Positions 28,747-37,351 of a DNA stretch of 64,000 nucleotides are shown here, in pieces. The DNA is from Deltaproteobacteria bacterium (lineage in GTDB: Bacteria > Myxococcota_A > UBA796 > UBA2385): positions 1-64,000 of the forward strand of contig JAEUKK010000008.1 of assembly GCA_016792625.1 (NCBI GenBank). The letters run 5' to 3'. The position numbers were made by a program, and so were the translations under genes. The notes beneath the pieces are model-generated. The model ran no database searches and had not been told where the DNA came from. It saw only the letters and a program-made list of their open reading frames with translations. Every line of letters begins with the position of its first letter. Position 1 is the stretch's first letter.

Positions 28747-29967
28747 ATGGGCGGACGGTTGGCGGGTGATGGGCAGGTGCGCAGCGGGCTCGAGGTGCTG
28801 CTCGACGGTGATCTCCGGCACTTGCGCGGGCGGCGGGTCGGGCTCTGCTGCAACCACACCGCGGTCAACCGGTCGCTGGATCACGCCCTGCCGCTGCTGA
28901 GCGGGGCGGGCGTCGACATCGTCCGGCTTTTTGGGCCCGAGCATGGGGTCGAGGCCACCGCCCAGGACATGATCAGCGTGGTGGACGGTGATCAGGGCCA
29001 GGCGCCCACCGCTGGCCTGCCCGCGGTGGTCTCGCTCTACGGCGACTCGGCCGAGAGCTTGCGCCCGAAGCCCGAGCTGCTCGCTGATCTCGACGTGCTG
29101 CTCTTCGACATCCAAGACATCGGCAGCCGCTACTACACCTACCAGGCGACGCTGGGCCTGATCATGGAGGTCGCCGCCCAGACCGGGACCCAGGTGGTCG
29201 TGCTCGACCGGCCGAACCCCATCGACGGGGTGACCCTTGAGGGGAACATCGTCAACAAGGGCTTTGAGAGCTTCGTCAGCCAGTACCCGCTGCCGGTGCG
29301 CCACGGCATGACCATGGGGGAGCTGGGCCGCTACTTCCGCGACAGCCTGGGCATCGCCGCGCCGCTCGAGGTCGTGCCCTGCCAAGGCTGGCGCCGCGAT
29401 CAGTGGTTCGACCAGACCGGCCTGCCCTGGGTCTTCCCCAGCCCGAACATGCCCACGCTCGAGACGGCGGCGATTTACCCAGGCATGTGCTTGATCGAAG
29501 GCACGAACCTGTCTGAGGGGCGCGGCACCACCCGGCCCTTCCACCTCGTGGGCGCGCCCTTCCTCGACCGCGCCCGCTTCGTCTCGCTGCTGCGGGCCGG
29601 CGCCGCTGACAACGGGCTGCAGGGCGTCGCCTTCCGCGAGGCCACCTTCGAGCCGCGCTTCCAGAAGTTCGCCGGGCAGGTCTGCCACGGCGCCGAGCTC
29701 TTCGTCACCGACCGCGCGGCGATGGAGCCCCTGCTGCTCGGCCTCGTGGTCCTCGAGGCGGCGCTCCGCTGCGCGCCGGCCGACTTCCGCTGGCGCACCG
29801 AGACCTACGAGTTCGTCGACGACCCGATCGCCATCGACCTGCTGCTCGGCTCGGCCGAGGGCCGGCTGGGCCTCGAGGCCCGGGTCTCGCCCCGCGCGCT
29901 GATCGACGGCTGGGCCGCTGAGTCCGCCGACTTCGCCGAGCGGCGGGCGCCTTCTTTGCTCTACTGA
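28747..29967 (+). CDS. DUF1343 / NamZ-like exo-beta-N-acetylmuramidase family protein
   Basis: A 406-residue member of the family that includes NamZ, which releases terminal N-acetylmuramic acid from cell-wall fragments during recycling. Recognised blocks are RRVGLCCNHTAVNR, DIVRLFGPEHGVEA, DVLLFDIQDIGSRYYTYQAT, VVLDRPNPIDG, the PVRHGMTMGELGRYF segment, WVFPSPNMPTLETAAIYPG and LIEGTNLSEGRGTT. Unlike the secreted enzymes known in Bacteroidota, the start MGGRLAGDGQV has no signal peptide, so it should act in the cytoplasm. The ATG at 28747 is fixed by GAGGAG at 28735-28740. It follows the PLP-enzyme gene by 41 bases. Confidence 0.88.
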   Translation: MGGRLAGDGQVRSGLEVLLDGDLRHLRGRRVGLCCNHTAVNRSLDHALPLLSGAGVDIVRLFGPEHGVEATAQDMISVVDGDQGQAPTAGLPAVVSLYGDSAESLRPKPELLADLDVLLFDIQDIGSRYYTYQATLGLIMEVAAQTGTQVVVLDRPNPIDGVTLEGNIVNKGFESFVSQYPLPVRHGMTMGELGRYFRDSLGIAAPLEVVPCQGWRRDQWFDQTGLPWVFPSPNMPTLETAAIYPGMCLIEGTNLSEGRGTTRPFHLVGAPFLDRARFVSLLRAGAADNGLQGVAFREATFEPRFQKFAGQVCHGAELFVTDRAAMEPLLLGLVVLEAALRCAPADFRWRTETYEFVDDPIAIDLLLGSAEGRLGLEARVSPRALIDGWAAESADFAERRAPSLLY

Positions 29968-30020
29968 GCGCCCGCCCGAGCCCGCTGCGCAGGCGCCGAC
30001 AATCGATGGAGGATGACGCC

Positions 30021-30566
30021 ATGGGCGATGTTTTCGGCTACCTCGCGCTCTCGCTGGACGGCTACATCGCCGGTCCGGGTGATGACCTCAGCTTCTTGCC
30101 CGCGCCCGAGGTCGACGGCGAGGACCACGGCTTCGCCGCGCTGCTGGCGACCGTGGGCTGTCTGCTGATGGGGCGGCGCACCTTTGACGTGGTGATGGGC
30201 TTTGACGGGCCCTGGCCCTATGGCGACCTGCCCATCCTCGTCGCCACCCGCCGGCCGCTGCCCGCCTTGGCCCCGGCCGCCGTCCGCGCGGCCGAGGGCG
30301 AGATCGGCGCGCTGGTGCGCCTCGCCAAAGAGATCGCCGGCGAGGGCCGGGTCTATGTCGACGGCGGCCAGGTGCTCGGCGCGGCGCTGGGCGCGGGCCT
30401 CGTCGACGAGCTGACCCTGACCAGCGTGCCCGTGCTCCTCGGCGGCGGCGCGCCCCTCTGCCCGGGCCTGCCCGCGCCGGTCGGCCTGCGCCTGCTCGCC
30501 GAAGATGCCCTGCACGGGGGCATGATCCGCCGCCGCTACGCTGTGCTGCGGCCCGAGCCGGCCTAG
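30021..30566 (+). CDS. Dihydrofolate reductase-like / RibD C-terminal-like protein
   Basis: A 181-residue NADPH-binding fold protein of the DHFR/RibD_C family. It starts GYLALSLDGYIAGPGDDLSFL, then has LLMGRRTFDVVMGF, the PILVATRRPLP strand, and the nucleotide-binding VYVDGGQVLGAALGAGLVDELTL block, all typical of the YyaP/YwjB branch. The substrate is unknown; the group is broader than true DHFR or riboflavin reductases. The ATG at 30021 follows GGAGG (30008-30012) at 8 bases. It lies 53 bases after the NamZ-like gene and is possibly co-transcribed. Confidence 0.82.
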   Translation: MGDVFGYLALSLDGYIAGPGDDLSFLPAPEVDGEDHGFAALLATVGCLLMGRRTFDVVMGFDGPWPYGDLPILVATRRPLPALAPAAVRAAEGEIGALVRLAKEIAGEGRVYVDGGQVLGAALGAGLVDELTLTSVPVLLGGGAPLCPGLPAPVGLRLLAEDALHGGMIRRRYAVLRPEPA

Positions 30567-30640
30567 GCGCGCAGGGCAGGGGGCATGTGGGCGCAGCGGT
30601 CCCGGCGTCCTCCGTGGGGTCGGCGCCACGGGGGGCTGCC

Positions 30641-30676
30641 TTGCGCTCCACGATGAGATTGAATATTGCTTTCAAT
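30641..30676 (+). promoter_or_regulatory. AT-rich palindrome and candidate promoter ahead of the heme lipoprotein pair
   Basis: ATTGAA (30658-30663) and TTCAAT (30671-30676) form an exact 6-base inverted repeat with a 7-base centre, in an AT-rich patch that contrasts with its surroundings. TTGCGC (30641-30646) and TATTGC (30664-30669), 17 bases apart, are possible -35 and -10 boxes, so a protein bound at the palindrome would block the polymerase. The binding factor is unknown; the shape recalls redox or metal regulators. The ribosome-binding GGAG follows at 30679. Confidence 0.4.
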
Positions 30677-30687
30677 ATGGAGCAGTC

Positions 30688-31293
30688 ATGACCTTCGTCC
30701 TCCGCCGCATGACCTTCGTGGGCCTGTTCGCTGCCGCCGCGCTCGTCGCGAGCTGCGGTGCCAAAGACGCCGTCTGCCTCAGCGGCGAGACGCAGGAGTG
30801 CTTGTGCCCGGGCGCCGCGCCGAGCGCGCAAGCCTGCGCCACCGACGGCCTCGGCTGGGATCCGTGCGCCTGCGACGACGACGCGGGCGCGGTCGAGGGG
30901 GGTGAGGGTGAGAGCGCGGGCGGTGACAGCAGCACCGCAGATGGCTCTGACGGCGCGGATGGGTCGGACGGCGCGGATGGGTCGGATGGCGCGGACGACG
31001 GGGATGGCAGCGACGGGGCCGGCAGCGGGAGCGGGGGAGACGCCGCGGCTGGTGCTGCGCTGTACGCTGCGAGCTGCGCGGGGTGCCATGGGCCGTCCGC
31101 TGAGGGCACCACCACCGGGCCTGCGCTCTGCGAAGACCTGTACAAAGAGACCGACTCCGACATCGCAGAGACCATCTACAAAGGCGACGACGAGATGCCG
31201 CCCTTCGCGTCGCTCACGCCACAACAGATCGCTGATATCGTTGCCTTCCTCCGGGCCCTCTGTGGCCCGGGCGCACCGGAAGGGCACGATTGA
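30688..31293 (+). CDS. Cytochrome c-domain lipoprotein
   Basis: A 201-residue exported heme protein. A signal peptide ends in the lipobox LVASC with Cys23. An early Cys-rich block (VCLSGETQECLCPG and CATDGLGWDPCACDDD) resembles a small disulfide module. An Asp/Gly/Ser-rich linker with 6-residue repeats follows, then a cytochrome c domain (about 118-195) with C130-A-G-C133-H134 and a likely axial Met170 in DEMPPF. It should sit in the periplasm or on the outer membrane as an electron carrier. GGAG five bases upstream supports the ATG at 30688. The next gene also encodes a CxxCH lipoprotein. Confidence 0.85.
   Translation: MTFVLRRMTFVGLFAAAALVASCGAKDAVCLSGETQECLCPGAAPSAQACATDGLGWDPCACDDDAGAVEGGEGESAGGDSSTADGSDGADGSDGADGSDGADDGDGSDGAGSGSGGDAAAGAALYAASCAGCHGPSAEGTTTGPALCEDLYKETDSDIAETIYKGDDEMPPFASLTPQQIADIVAFLRALCGPGAPEGHD
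30940..30993 (+). repeat. Three tandem 18-base repeats coding Asp-Gly-Ser-Asp-Gly-Ala
   Basis: Units at 30940-30957, 30958-30975 and 30976-30993 differ at only a few third-codon positions and encode the flexible acidic linker between the lipid anchor and the cytochrome domain. Such arrays change length by slippage. Confidence 0.8.
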
Positions 31294-31336
31294 CCGGCGC
31301 TCCCTCCCCTCCGCGGAGATCATCTTGAGCCCCACC

Positions 31337-32563
31337 ATGCCCGCTGCGCGCGCTGCCATGCCCGCCCTCCTCCTCACCCTGCTCGTCGGCTGCGCCGGCT
31401 CGACCGACGGCAAAAGCAGCGGAGGGGACGCCGATCCCGCCGACTCCGGCGCAGATGACGGGGCTGAGGGCGCAGATGGGGCCGCGGTCGACATTGAGCC
31501 GCTGGGGCTCAATGACGTCTCGGTGCTCTTCCCCAAGCCGCCGACCTATGCCGCGCCTGGCTACCTGCTGCCCTCGAGCGTCGGGGCGCACGGCGAGCTG
31601 CTGCCCCGCTCGATCTTCGAGGCGGTCCCGGTCTTTGGCGCGGTCCCGGCCGACGCGCTGACTTGGCCCTTGCTGACGGTGGTCTCGGCGCGGGTCGACG
31701 CCTGCGCCGGCCCGGCGGGCGCCTGCGATCCCGAGCTTCGCCTCGTCCTGCAGCCGGTTGAAGAGGCCGGTCGGGTCCGCGACTCGGCCCTCCACGTCTT
31801 CTACCACCTCGAAGCCGACGAGATCGACGCGCTGGTCGCTGGTCTGCGGGGCTTGCGGGCGCTGGCCCCCGAGGCTCGGGTCGACGGCCCCCTCGAGGTG
31901 CACCCGGCCCTGGTCGCCCAAGGGGTCGAGGGCGCCTATGGCGAGGCGCTGCGGGCCCTGCTCTTCGAGCACATCGGCGCCGACCGCATCCGCCGGGTGA
32001 CCTTCTTCCTGCGCGCGCCGCCGGCCACCCCGGTCTGGTTCATGGGCGGTTTTGAGGTCGAGGGCGGGGCGCTGACCGCGCTCGACATCCTCAACGTCGG
32101 GCCCGACACCCAGCAGGTCATCCTCGACCAGAGCAGCGGCGGCTACGTCTATGACGTTAACCCGCCGGCGGGCCGGCCCGAGGACGGCGCGCTGCTGCTG
32201 TCCAGCGCGGCGGTGGCCGCGGCCAGTGAGGGTGAGCTCGCCGAGGTCATGGGCTCCTACCTGCGGGTCGACGATCCGCTGACCTACCGCCCCGACGACC
32301 TGCCCTGCGCCGGCTGCCACCTGTCGACCTTCGTCCAGCACGCCGCGGCTGAGGCGCGGGGGCTGAGCCTCGGCCCGACCGCCACCGACGGCTTCAGCAC
32401 CGCGCGCGACCTCTCGCTCACCGGGGGCGCGGCGGCCGAGCCCGTGTCGCTGCGGGCCTTCGGCTACTTCGACGAGACCCCGATGATCAGCCAGCGCACG
32501 GTCAACGAGACCGCCGCGGTGGTCGATGACATCGAGGCCCGGGGCATCGGCGCGGCGCGCTGA
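31337..32563 (+). CDS. Lipoprotein with a C-terminal CxxCH heme motif
   Basis: A 408-residue exported protein. The signal peptide ends at the lipobox LLVGC, followed by an Asp/Gly/Ala-rich linker. The middle part (about 60-310) is an unrecognised domain rich in beta strands. Near the end, C324-A-G-C327-H328 in DDLPCAGCHLSTF marks a covalent heme site, and FGYFDETPMISQRTVNETA supplies a possible Met ligand, a layout I associate with myxobacterial cytochrome-like surface proteins. The ATG at 31337 is used; a TTG at 31325 lies six bases after GGAG and is an equally good start. It is 43 bases after the cytochrome lipoprotein and probably shares its promoter. Confidence 0.7.
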   Translation: MPAARAAMPALLLTLLVGCAGSTDGKSSGGDADPADSGADDGAEGADGAAVDIEPLGLNDVSVLFPKPPTYAAPGYLLPSSVGAHGELLPRSIFEAVPVFGAVPADALTWPLLTVVSARVDACAGPAGACDPELRLVLQPVEEAGRVRDSALHVFYHLEADEIDALVAGLRGLRALAPEARVDGPLEVHPALVAQGVEGAYGEALRALLFEHIGADRIRRVTFFLRAPPATPVWFMGGFEVEGGALTALDILNVGPDTQQVILDQSSGGYVYDVNPPAGRPEDGALLLSSAAVAAASEGELAEVMGSYLRVDDPLTYRPDDLPCAGCHLSTFVQHAAAEARGLSLGPTATDGFSTARDLSLTGGAAAEPVSLRAFGYFDETPMISQRTVNETAAVVDDIEARGIGAAR

Positions 32564-32572
32564 GCGGCGGGC

Positions 32573-33256
32573 TTAGACCGCGCCTGGCTGGGCCGCGGCG
32601 GCCTCGTCGAGAAGCGCGTCATAAAAGGCCAACAACCGGCCATGTCGGCGGGCGGCTTCGGCCCGCGCGGTTGGGCTGTGCATGCCCGCGGCGAGGCGCA
32701 AGAGCTTGATCGGGTAGTGATCGGCGGCGAAGCGCCGGTCGTCGAGCGGGCGGGCGCCGCCGGGCGGGTCGGTGGGGTGCACCAGGGCGCCCTGACCGCT
32801 GCGGCGGTGCATCACGGCCGCGCAGGCCATGTTCCGCGCGATGCCCAACGCGCCGATCGCGTCGAGGCGGTCGGCGTCTTGCAGGCAAGCGCCCAGCGGG
32901 CCCGCCGGCGGCGCCCCCGCGGACCAGCTGCAGGTGGTGATGGCGGCGCAGATGGCCTGCACCGCGTCATCTTCGAAGCCGGCGACCCGCAGCAGGGTCG
33001 GCGCTGCGGCGGCGGCGCGGGCCCCTCCGGCGGCGCGGTCTGGGCCCTCCTTCGGCGTCGGGTCGAGGTCGTGGCAGAGGCCGGCGGCGGCGGCGCGCTC
33101 GGGATCGGCGCCAAGCTCGGGGGCGAGGCGGGCCGCCCAGGCCGCCACGCGGCGCACATGATGCATGTCATGGCTCAGATCATCGCGGGGCAGCACCTCT
33201 TCGACGAGGGCGTCGAGGGTCTGCAGGCGCGCGCTGGCCCAGCCGCCCCCGCTCAT
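32573..33256 (-). CDS. HD-domain phosphohydrolase-like protein
   Basis: A 227-residue metal-dependent hydrolase-fold protein. The HD motif pattern is complete: HDMHHVRRV (29-37) gives the first His, GLCHDLDP (59-66) the HD pair, and QDADRLDAIGALGIAR (126-141) the distal Asp, close to the YedJ/YpgQ type of HD proteins. The substrate is probably a nucleotide or phosphorylated small molecule. It is the last gene of the seven-gene transporter operon, 7 bases after the propeller gene. Its link to the transporter is unknown. Confidence 0.85.
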   Translation of the reverse strand: MSGGGWASARLQTLDALVEEVLPRDDLSHDMHHVRRVAAWAARLAPELGADPERAAAAGLCHDLDPTPKEGPDRAAGGARAAAAAPTLLRVAGFEDDAVQAICAAITTCSWSAGAPPAGPLGACLQDADRLDAIGALGIARNMACAAVMHRRSGQGALVHPTDPPGGARPLDDRRFAADHYPIKLLRLAAGMHSPTARAEAARRHGRLLAFYDALLDEAAAAQPGAV

Positions 33257-33263
33257 GGCGCGC

Positions 33264-34334
33264 TCACAGCCCGCTCAGGGGCATCACGAAGATCCGCCGG
33301 AAGTCCCGGGTCGTATCGCCGCTGAGGCCCTGGGCGGCGACGGCGAGCCAGGTCTTGCCGTCGGTGCCGCGAACGACGTCGGTGTCGGCGTTCCCGACGG
33401 TGCCGGTGGCGATGAGGCGGGGCTGGGCGCTGCCGTCGGCGGGCACCGCGTAGACCGGGTCGAAGCGGTCGTCCTCGTCTTTGACCAGCACGAGGTGGCG
33501 GCTGTCGGCGGTCCAGCTCGGGCCGCGGGTGTTGGGCACCACGCCCTTGACCAGCACCTGGGCGGGGCCGCCGCCGCGGGGGATCACCGCGAGATCGACG
33601 CGCCCGTTGGGATCGCTGTGGTCGTAGAACGCGATGCGGGCGCCGTCGGGGCTCCAGGTCGGGCGGGTCTGGCTGCCGCCGGCCGCGGTGAGCGGCTTGG
33701 GGCTGGGCGCGTCGACGTCCTCGATGAGCATGACGCGGTCGGCGCCGTTCCGGTGCGAGACGTAGACCAGGGCGCGGCCAGTGGGGGAGAAGCGGGCGTC
33801 GAGCTCGGCCGCGTCGGCCCCCTGGGTCAGGCGGCGGGGCGGCTGGCCCAGCGCGCGGAGATCGACGAGGTAGAGGTCACCTTGGCCCGTGCGCCCGCTG
33901 GTGAAGACGATCGAGAAGCTGTCAGCAGACCAGGTCGGGTCGCCCTCTGCGTCGGGTGAGCTGCTCAGCGGCGTGCTGCTGCCCTCGACAAAGACGTCGT
34001 AGTCGCCCGTCCCGGTGGATGCGGTGTAGACGAAGCGCCCGATCATCGCCGGGGCCCAGGCCACGTCAGCGATGACCAGCCCGCCGCCGCTGCCGGTGAA
34101 GCCGGCGGTGCGGGCCGGGGCCGCGGCCACCGGCGGGCGGACGGCGGTGGGGTTGCCCCCGCCCGGACGGTAGGCGTAGAGCTCGAGCTTTCGCGCCTCG
34201 TGGTCGTTGACCTCAAAGGTGAGGCGGGCGCCGTCGGGAGACCAGGACGGCGCTTGGCAGTTGCCGGAGTAGGTCGGCGTGACCGGCCGGGCTTGGGCCC
34301 AGGCGAGGCCGCTGAGCAGCAGGAAGGGGAGCAT
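33264..34334 (-). CDS. Exported TolB-like WD40/PD40 beta-propeller protein
   Basis: A 356-residue protein with a signal peptide (MLPFLLLSGLAWAQA) and at least five PD40-type propeller blades. Blade signatures include PSWSPDGARLTFEVND, PTWSADSFSIVFTSGR, ARFSPTGRALVYVSHR, PTWSPDGARIAFYDHS and PSWTADSRHLVLVKDE. It resembles TolB and DPP-IV-type propellers but lacks any catalytic domain, so it is probably a periplasmic binding or scaffold protein. GAGG lies five bases before the ATG. It sits inside the operon of the Dpp-like importer, downstream of an outer-membrane-type protein. Confidence 0.82.
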   Translation of the reverse strand: MLPFLLLSGLAWAQARPVTPTYSGNCQAPSWSPDGARLTFEVNDHEARKLELYAYRPGGGNPTAVRPPVAAAPARTAGFTGSGGGLVIADVAWAPAMIGRFVYTASTGTGDYDVFVEGSSTPLSSSPDAEGDPTWSADSFSIVFTSGRTGQGDLYLVDLRALGQPPRRLTQGADAAELDARFSPTGRALVYVSHRNGADRVMLIEDVDAPSPKPLTAAGGSQTRPTWSPDGARIAFYDHSDPNGRVDLAVIPRGGGPAQVLVKGVVPNTRGPSWTADSRHLVLVKDEDDRFDPVYAVPADGSAQPRLIATGTVGNADTDVVRGTDGKTWLAVAAQGLSGDTTRDFRRIFVMPLSGL

Positions 34335-34373
34335 GGGACCTCGGGGCGCCCGGCGGGCGCGCGCCAGCGGCGC

Positions 34374-35621
34374 TCAGAAGGCGAAGGAGAGGTTGGCGAG
34401 CAGGCGGAGCTGGGCCGCCCGCACGGCGGTGTCGGCCAAGGCCCAGGAGAGGCGCTCGCCGTCGGCCTGGGCCTGCCCCTCGCTGGGGAGGGCGCCGAGC
34501 ACGGCGTTCACCTCGACCTTGACCCCGGCGCCGAGCGCGGTCGTCCGCCCGGCCTCGCGGTACTCGACCACCAGCTCGGCCCCGGGCATCCAAGCAAAAC
34601 CGTTGGTCAACACCGGCAATTCGCCCTCGGCGGCCAGACCGGGCTCGCATGCCCAGGCCTCGCCCGCCGCGGCGCAGCGCAGGGGGGCCACCGGCAGCTG
34701 CCCGGCCCGCAGCACGGCCGACGGCCGGATCGACAGGGGCAAGCTGGTGAAGAGCTCGCCGCCCGCCCGCAGGGCGCCCGAGACCCCGCCGGGGGCGCGC
34801 AGGCGCTCGTCGCCGAGATCAGCGCCCTGGCGGGTCAAATCGACCATGCCGCCGAGCAAGACCTGCCCCACCGGCACGGTCAGCGCGAGCTGGGCGGTGG
34901 GGGCCGGCGGCAGGCTGGACAGCGCGCCCATCGACATGCTGACCCCCGCCGCGGCCTCGAGGCGGGTGACCTGCAGCGCCGCTAGGCCCTTGTTGCCCAT
35001 GGCCCCCATCGGAAGGCGCACCGTGGTTGGCTCACCGGCCTGCACGGTGAAGTTGACGCCGTTGACGCTGTAGTCACCGACGGGCAGCGCGGTCTTGAGC
35101 GGCAGGGGGGTGTTCTCCCGCCAGTCGAGGGCCAGCTTGTTGAGCAGCTCTTGCAGGGCGGGGTCGAAGAGCAGGCCGCGGTGCTCGAGCTGCATGCGGG
35201 TGGACTGGCCCTCGGCCGGCCCCTCAATGGTGACCAGGCCGAGGTTCTGGTCGAACCACTGCAGCCAGGCCTCGACCTCGGCGCGGGCGGCGGGCTCGGG
35301 TGCGCGGGCGAAGGCCTCGGCGGCGTGGGCCCGGGCGGCGGCGCCATCGGCCAGGGCCCAAGCGACCGAGGACGAGAGCCACCAGACCTCGAAAGAGGCC
35401 TGCCCCGCGGCGCTCTGGCGGGCGAGCTTGAGTTCTAGGGCGGCGTCTTCGGTCCAGCCCTTTTTGAGGAAGAGGCGCGCCTGGCGCAGGTGGTGCTGCG
35501 GATCCCCGGCCTGGGGTGCGGGCGGCGGGGGCGCGGCGCTGGCGGGGGTGGTCAAGCTGAGCGCGGCGGTCGCGAAGAGCAGCGGGGCGGCGCGGAGCAG
35601 GGGGGCGGCGCGGGAGCTCAT
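34374..35621 (-). CDS. Exported TPR/beta-barrel-like envelope protein
   Basis: A 415-residue protein. A signal peptide (about 1-30, ending PASA) is followed by a TPR-like helical region (about 40-125) and a PEGA-like carrier block (TALPVGDYSVNGVNFTVQAG). A long beta-rich region with alternating hydrophobics ends in Ala-Asn-Leu-Ser-Phe-Ala-Phe. A terminal Phe preceded by alternating hydrophobic residues is the BAM recognition signal of outer-membrane barrels. The start overlaps the stop of the ABC ATPase gene (ATGA), so it is translationally tied to the importer. It might deliver substrate to, or collect it for, the transporter. Confidence 0.65.
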   Translation of the reverse strand: MSSRAAPLLRAAPLLFATAALSLTTPASAAPPPPAPQAGDPQHHLRQARLFLKKGWTEDAALELKLARQSAAGQASFEVWWLSSSVAWALADGAAARAHAAEAFARAPEPAARAEVEAWLQWFDQNLGLVTIEGPAEGQSTRMQLEHRGLLFDPALQELLNKLALDWRENTPLPLKTALPVGDYSVNGVNFTVQAGEPTTVRLPMGAMGNKGLAALQVTRLEAAAGVSMSMGALSSLPPAPTAQLALTVPVGQVLLGGMVDLTRQGADLGDERLRAPGGVSGALRAGGELFTSLPLSIRPSAVLRAGQLPVAPLRCAAAGEAWACEPGLAAEGELPVLTNGFAWMPGAELVVEYREAGRTTALGAGVKVEVNAVLGALPSEGQAQADGERLSWALADTAVRAAQLRLLANLSFAF

Positions 35622-37351
35622 GTCGTTGATCCGGGGGTCAGGCTCGGCGCGGCCGGGGGGTGGTGGCAGGCGATCTTATGCCCCGGGCCGGCGGCGCGCA
35701 GGTCGGGCGCGGCGGCGCAGGCCGCGCTGGCCACCGGGCAGGCGCCACGGTGGGGGCAACCTTCGGCGCGCGGCGGGGCGAGCGGGCCGGGCGCGCCGGG
35801 GGCGAGGCCCGCGGCCACGAGCAGGGCCCAGGTGAAGGGGTGGTGTGGGCCCGCGCCGAGCTGGGCGGTGGGCAGCTCTTCGACCACCCGGCCGGCGCGC
35901 ATCACGAGCAGGCGCCCGGCGGCGGCGCGGAGCAGGCCGAGATCGTGGCTGATCAGCACCAGGGCCGCCCGCGGGCCCGCCTCGGCTTGGGTGCGCCGCA
36001 GCAGTCCGAGCACCTCGGCGCGCAGCGCGGCGTCTAGGCCGGCGGTCGGCTCGTCGGCGACCAGCAGCAGCGGGGCGGTCCGGCGCACCCGGGCTAAACC
36101 GACCCGGCGGCGCTCTCCGCCGCTGAGGGTCGCTAGCCGATCTCCTCCGCGGCCGGCTAGGCCTAGGGCGGCCAAGGCCGCGGCTCCCCCAGGGTCCGGT
36201 GCCGGATCTCTGCCCACGCGGCGCGCCACGGCGGTCGACTCGTCGAGCAGCGCGCTGAGGGGCCAGTCGGGGTCGAGGTGGGCCTCGGCTTGTTGAAACA
36301 GCAGCTGCACCCGGCCGTTCAGCGCCGGGTCGCGCCACAGCCGCCCCGCGGTCGGGCGGTCGGCGCCGATGATCAGCCGGGCCAGCGTGGTTTTGCCCGA
36401 GCCGCTCTCGCCGCAGATCCCGAGCGCCTCGCCTTCGCGCACCTCGAGATCGACCTGCTGCACGGCGTTGACGTGCAGCCGCGCCCACGGGGGGCCGGTC
36501 GAGAAGCGCCGGCAGAGGCCGTCTGCGCGCAGCAGGGCGGGGGCCTCGGGTCGGTCTGCGGGCGGCTGGGCCGCTTCTAGGGCCGCTTGCCCCTCGAGAA
36601 GGGCCGCGGCGGCGCGGCCTGCGCCGGCGGGCAGGCCCCGGCCGGCGTCGACGAGGCGCCCGCCGTCGAGGATCAGCACCTGGTCGGCCCACCGACGCAC
36701 CAGGCCCAGATCGTGGGTGATGAGCAGCAGGCCCAAGCCCGCGTCGACCCGGCGGCGCAGCTCGGCCATGACCGCGGCCTGCACGGTGCTGTCGAGGCCG
36801 GTGGTCGGCTCGTCGGCGATCAGCAGCGCCGGCTGGCTGGCCAGGGCGAGGGCGAGGGCCACCCGCTGGGCCTGCCCCCCAGACAGGCGGTGCGGCGCGG
36901 CCGACAGGATGGGATCGGCGTCGGTGAGGCCCACCTCGTGTAGTGCGGCGCGGAGGGCCGCGGGGTCGGCGGCGGCCCCCGCGTGGCGCCGGGCGGCGGC
37001 GAGCTGGGCGCCGACGCTGCGCTCGGGCTGCAGGCTGCCGCGGCTGTCTTGGGGGAGCAGGCCGAGGATCCGCCCGCGGAGGGCGCCTAGGCCCTCGGGC
37101 TGCGCGGGCAGCGGCGGGAGGCGCGCCTGGAGCCCGCCGGCGCGGGCCCGGATCTCTCCGCGGACCTGGCGCAGGCCGGCGGGCAAGAGGCCGAGGCAGG
37201 CCCGCGCGGTCAACGACTTGCCGGCCCCCGACGGCCCGACCAGGGCCACGAGCGCGCCCGCGCCTAAACGCAGGCAGAGCCCGTCGAGCAGGGGGCGCTC
37301 GCCGTGGACGACCTGCAGATCGTCAATCTCGAGGAGCGGCGCCTCAGTCAT
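35618..37351 (-). CDS. Fused dual-ATPase subunit of a Dpp/Opp-type ABC importer
   Basis: A 577-residue protein with two complete ABC ATPase domains in one chain, equivalent to DppD plus DppF. The first (about 1-260) has Walker A GPSGAGKS, signature LSGGQAQRV and Walker B LLIADEP. The second (about 275-520) has GESGSGKTT, LSGGERRRV and LLVADEP. The C-terminus has the oligopeptide-transporter Cys cluster (CPHRGACPVASAACAAA), which in relatives binds an iron-sulfur cluster. It powers peptide or similar uptake with the two permeases encoded just upstream. The gene overlaps the second permease gene by 8 bases and the TPR/barrel gene by 4. Confidence 0.92.
   Translation of the reverse strand: MTEAPLLEIDDLQVVHGERPLLDGLCLRLGAGALVALVGPSGAGKSLTARACLGLLPAGLRQVRGEIRARAGGLQARLPPLPAQPEGLGALRGRILGLLPQDSRGSLQPERSVGAQLAAARRHAGAAADPAALRAALHEVGLTDADPILSAAPHRLSGGQAQRVALALALASQPALLIADEPTTGLDSTVQAAVMAELRRRVDAGLGLLLITHDLGLVRRWADQVLILDGGRLVDAGRGLPAGAGRAAAALLEGQAALEAAQPPADRPEAPALLRADGLCRRFSTGPPWARLHVNAVQQVDLEVREGEALGICGESGSGKTTLARLIIGADRPTAGRLWRDPALNGRVQLLFQQAEAHLDPDWPLSALLDESTAVARRVGRDPAPDPGGAAALAALGLAGRGGDRLATLSGGERRRVGLARVRRTAPLLLVADEPTAGLDAALRAEVLGLLRRTQAEAGPRAALVLISHDLGLLRAAAGRLLVMRAGRVVEELPTAQLGAGPHHPFTWALLVAAGLAPGAPGPLAPPRAEGCPHRGACPVASAACAAAPDLRAAGPGHKIACHHPPAAPSLTPGSTT

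Noticed and set aside
30940..30993. Short repeats as a CRISPR array
   Set aside because: Units are contiguous without spacers and encode a protein linker in frame.
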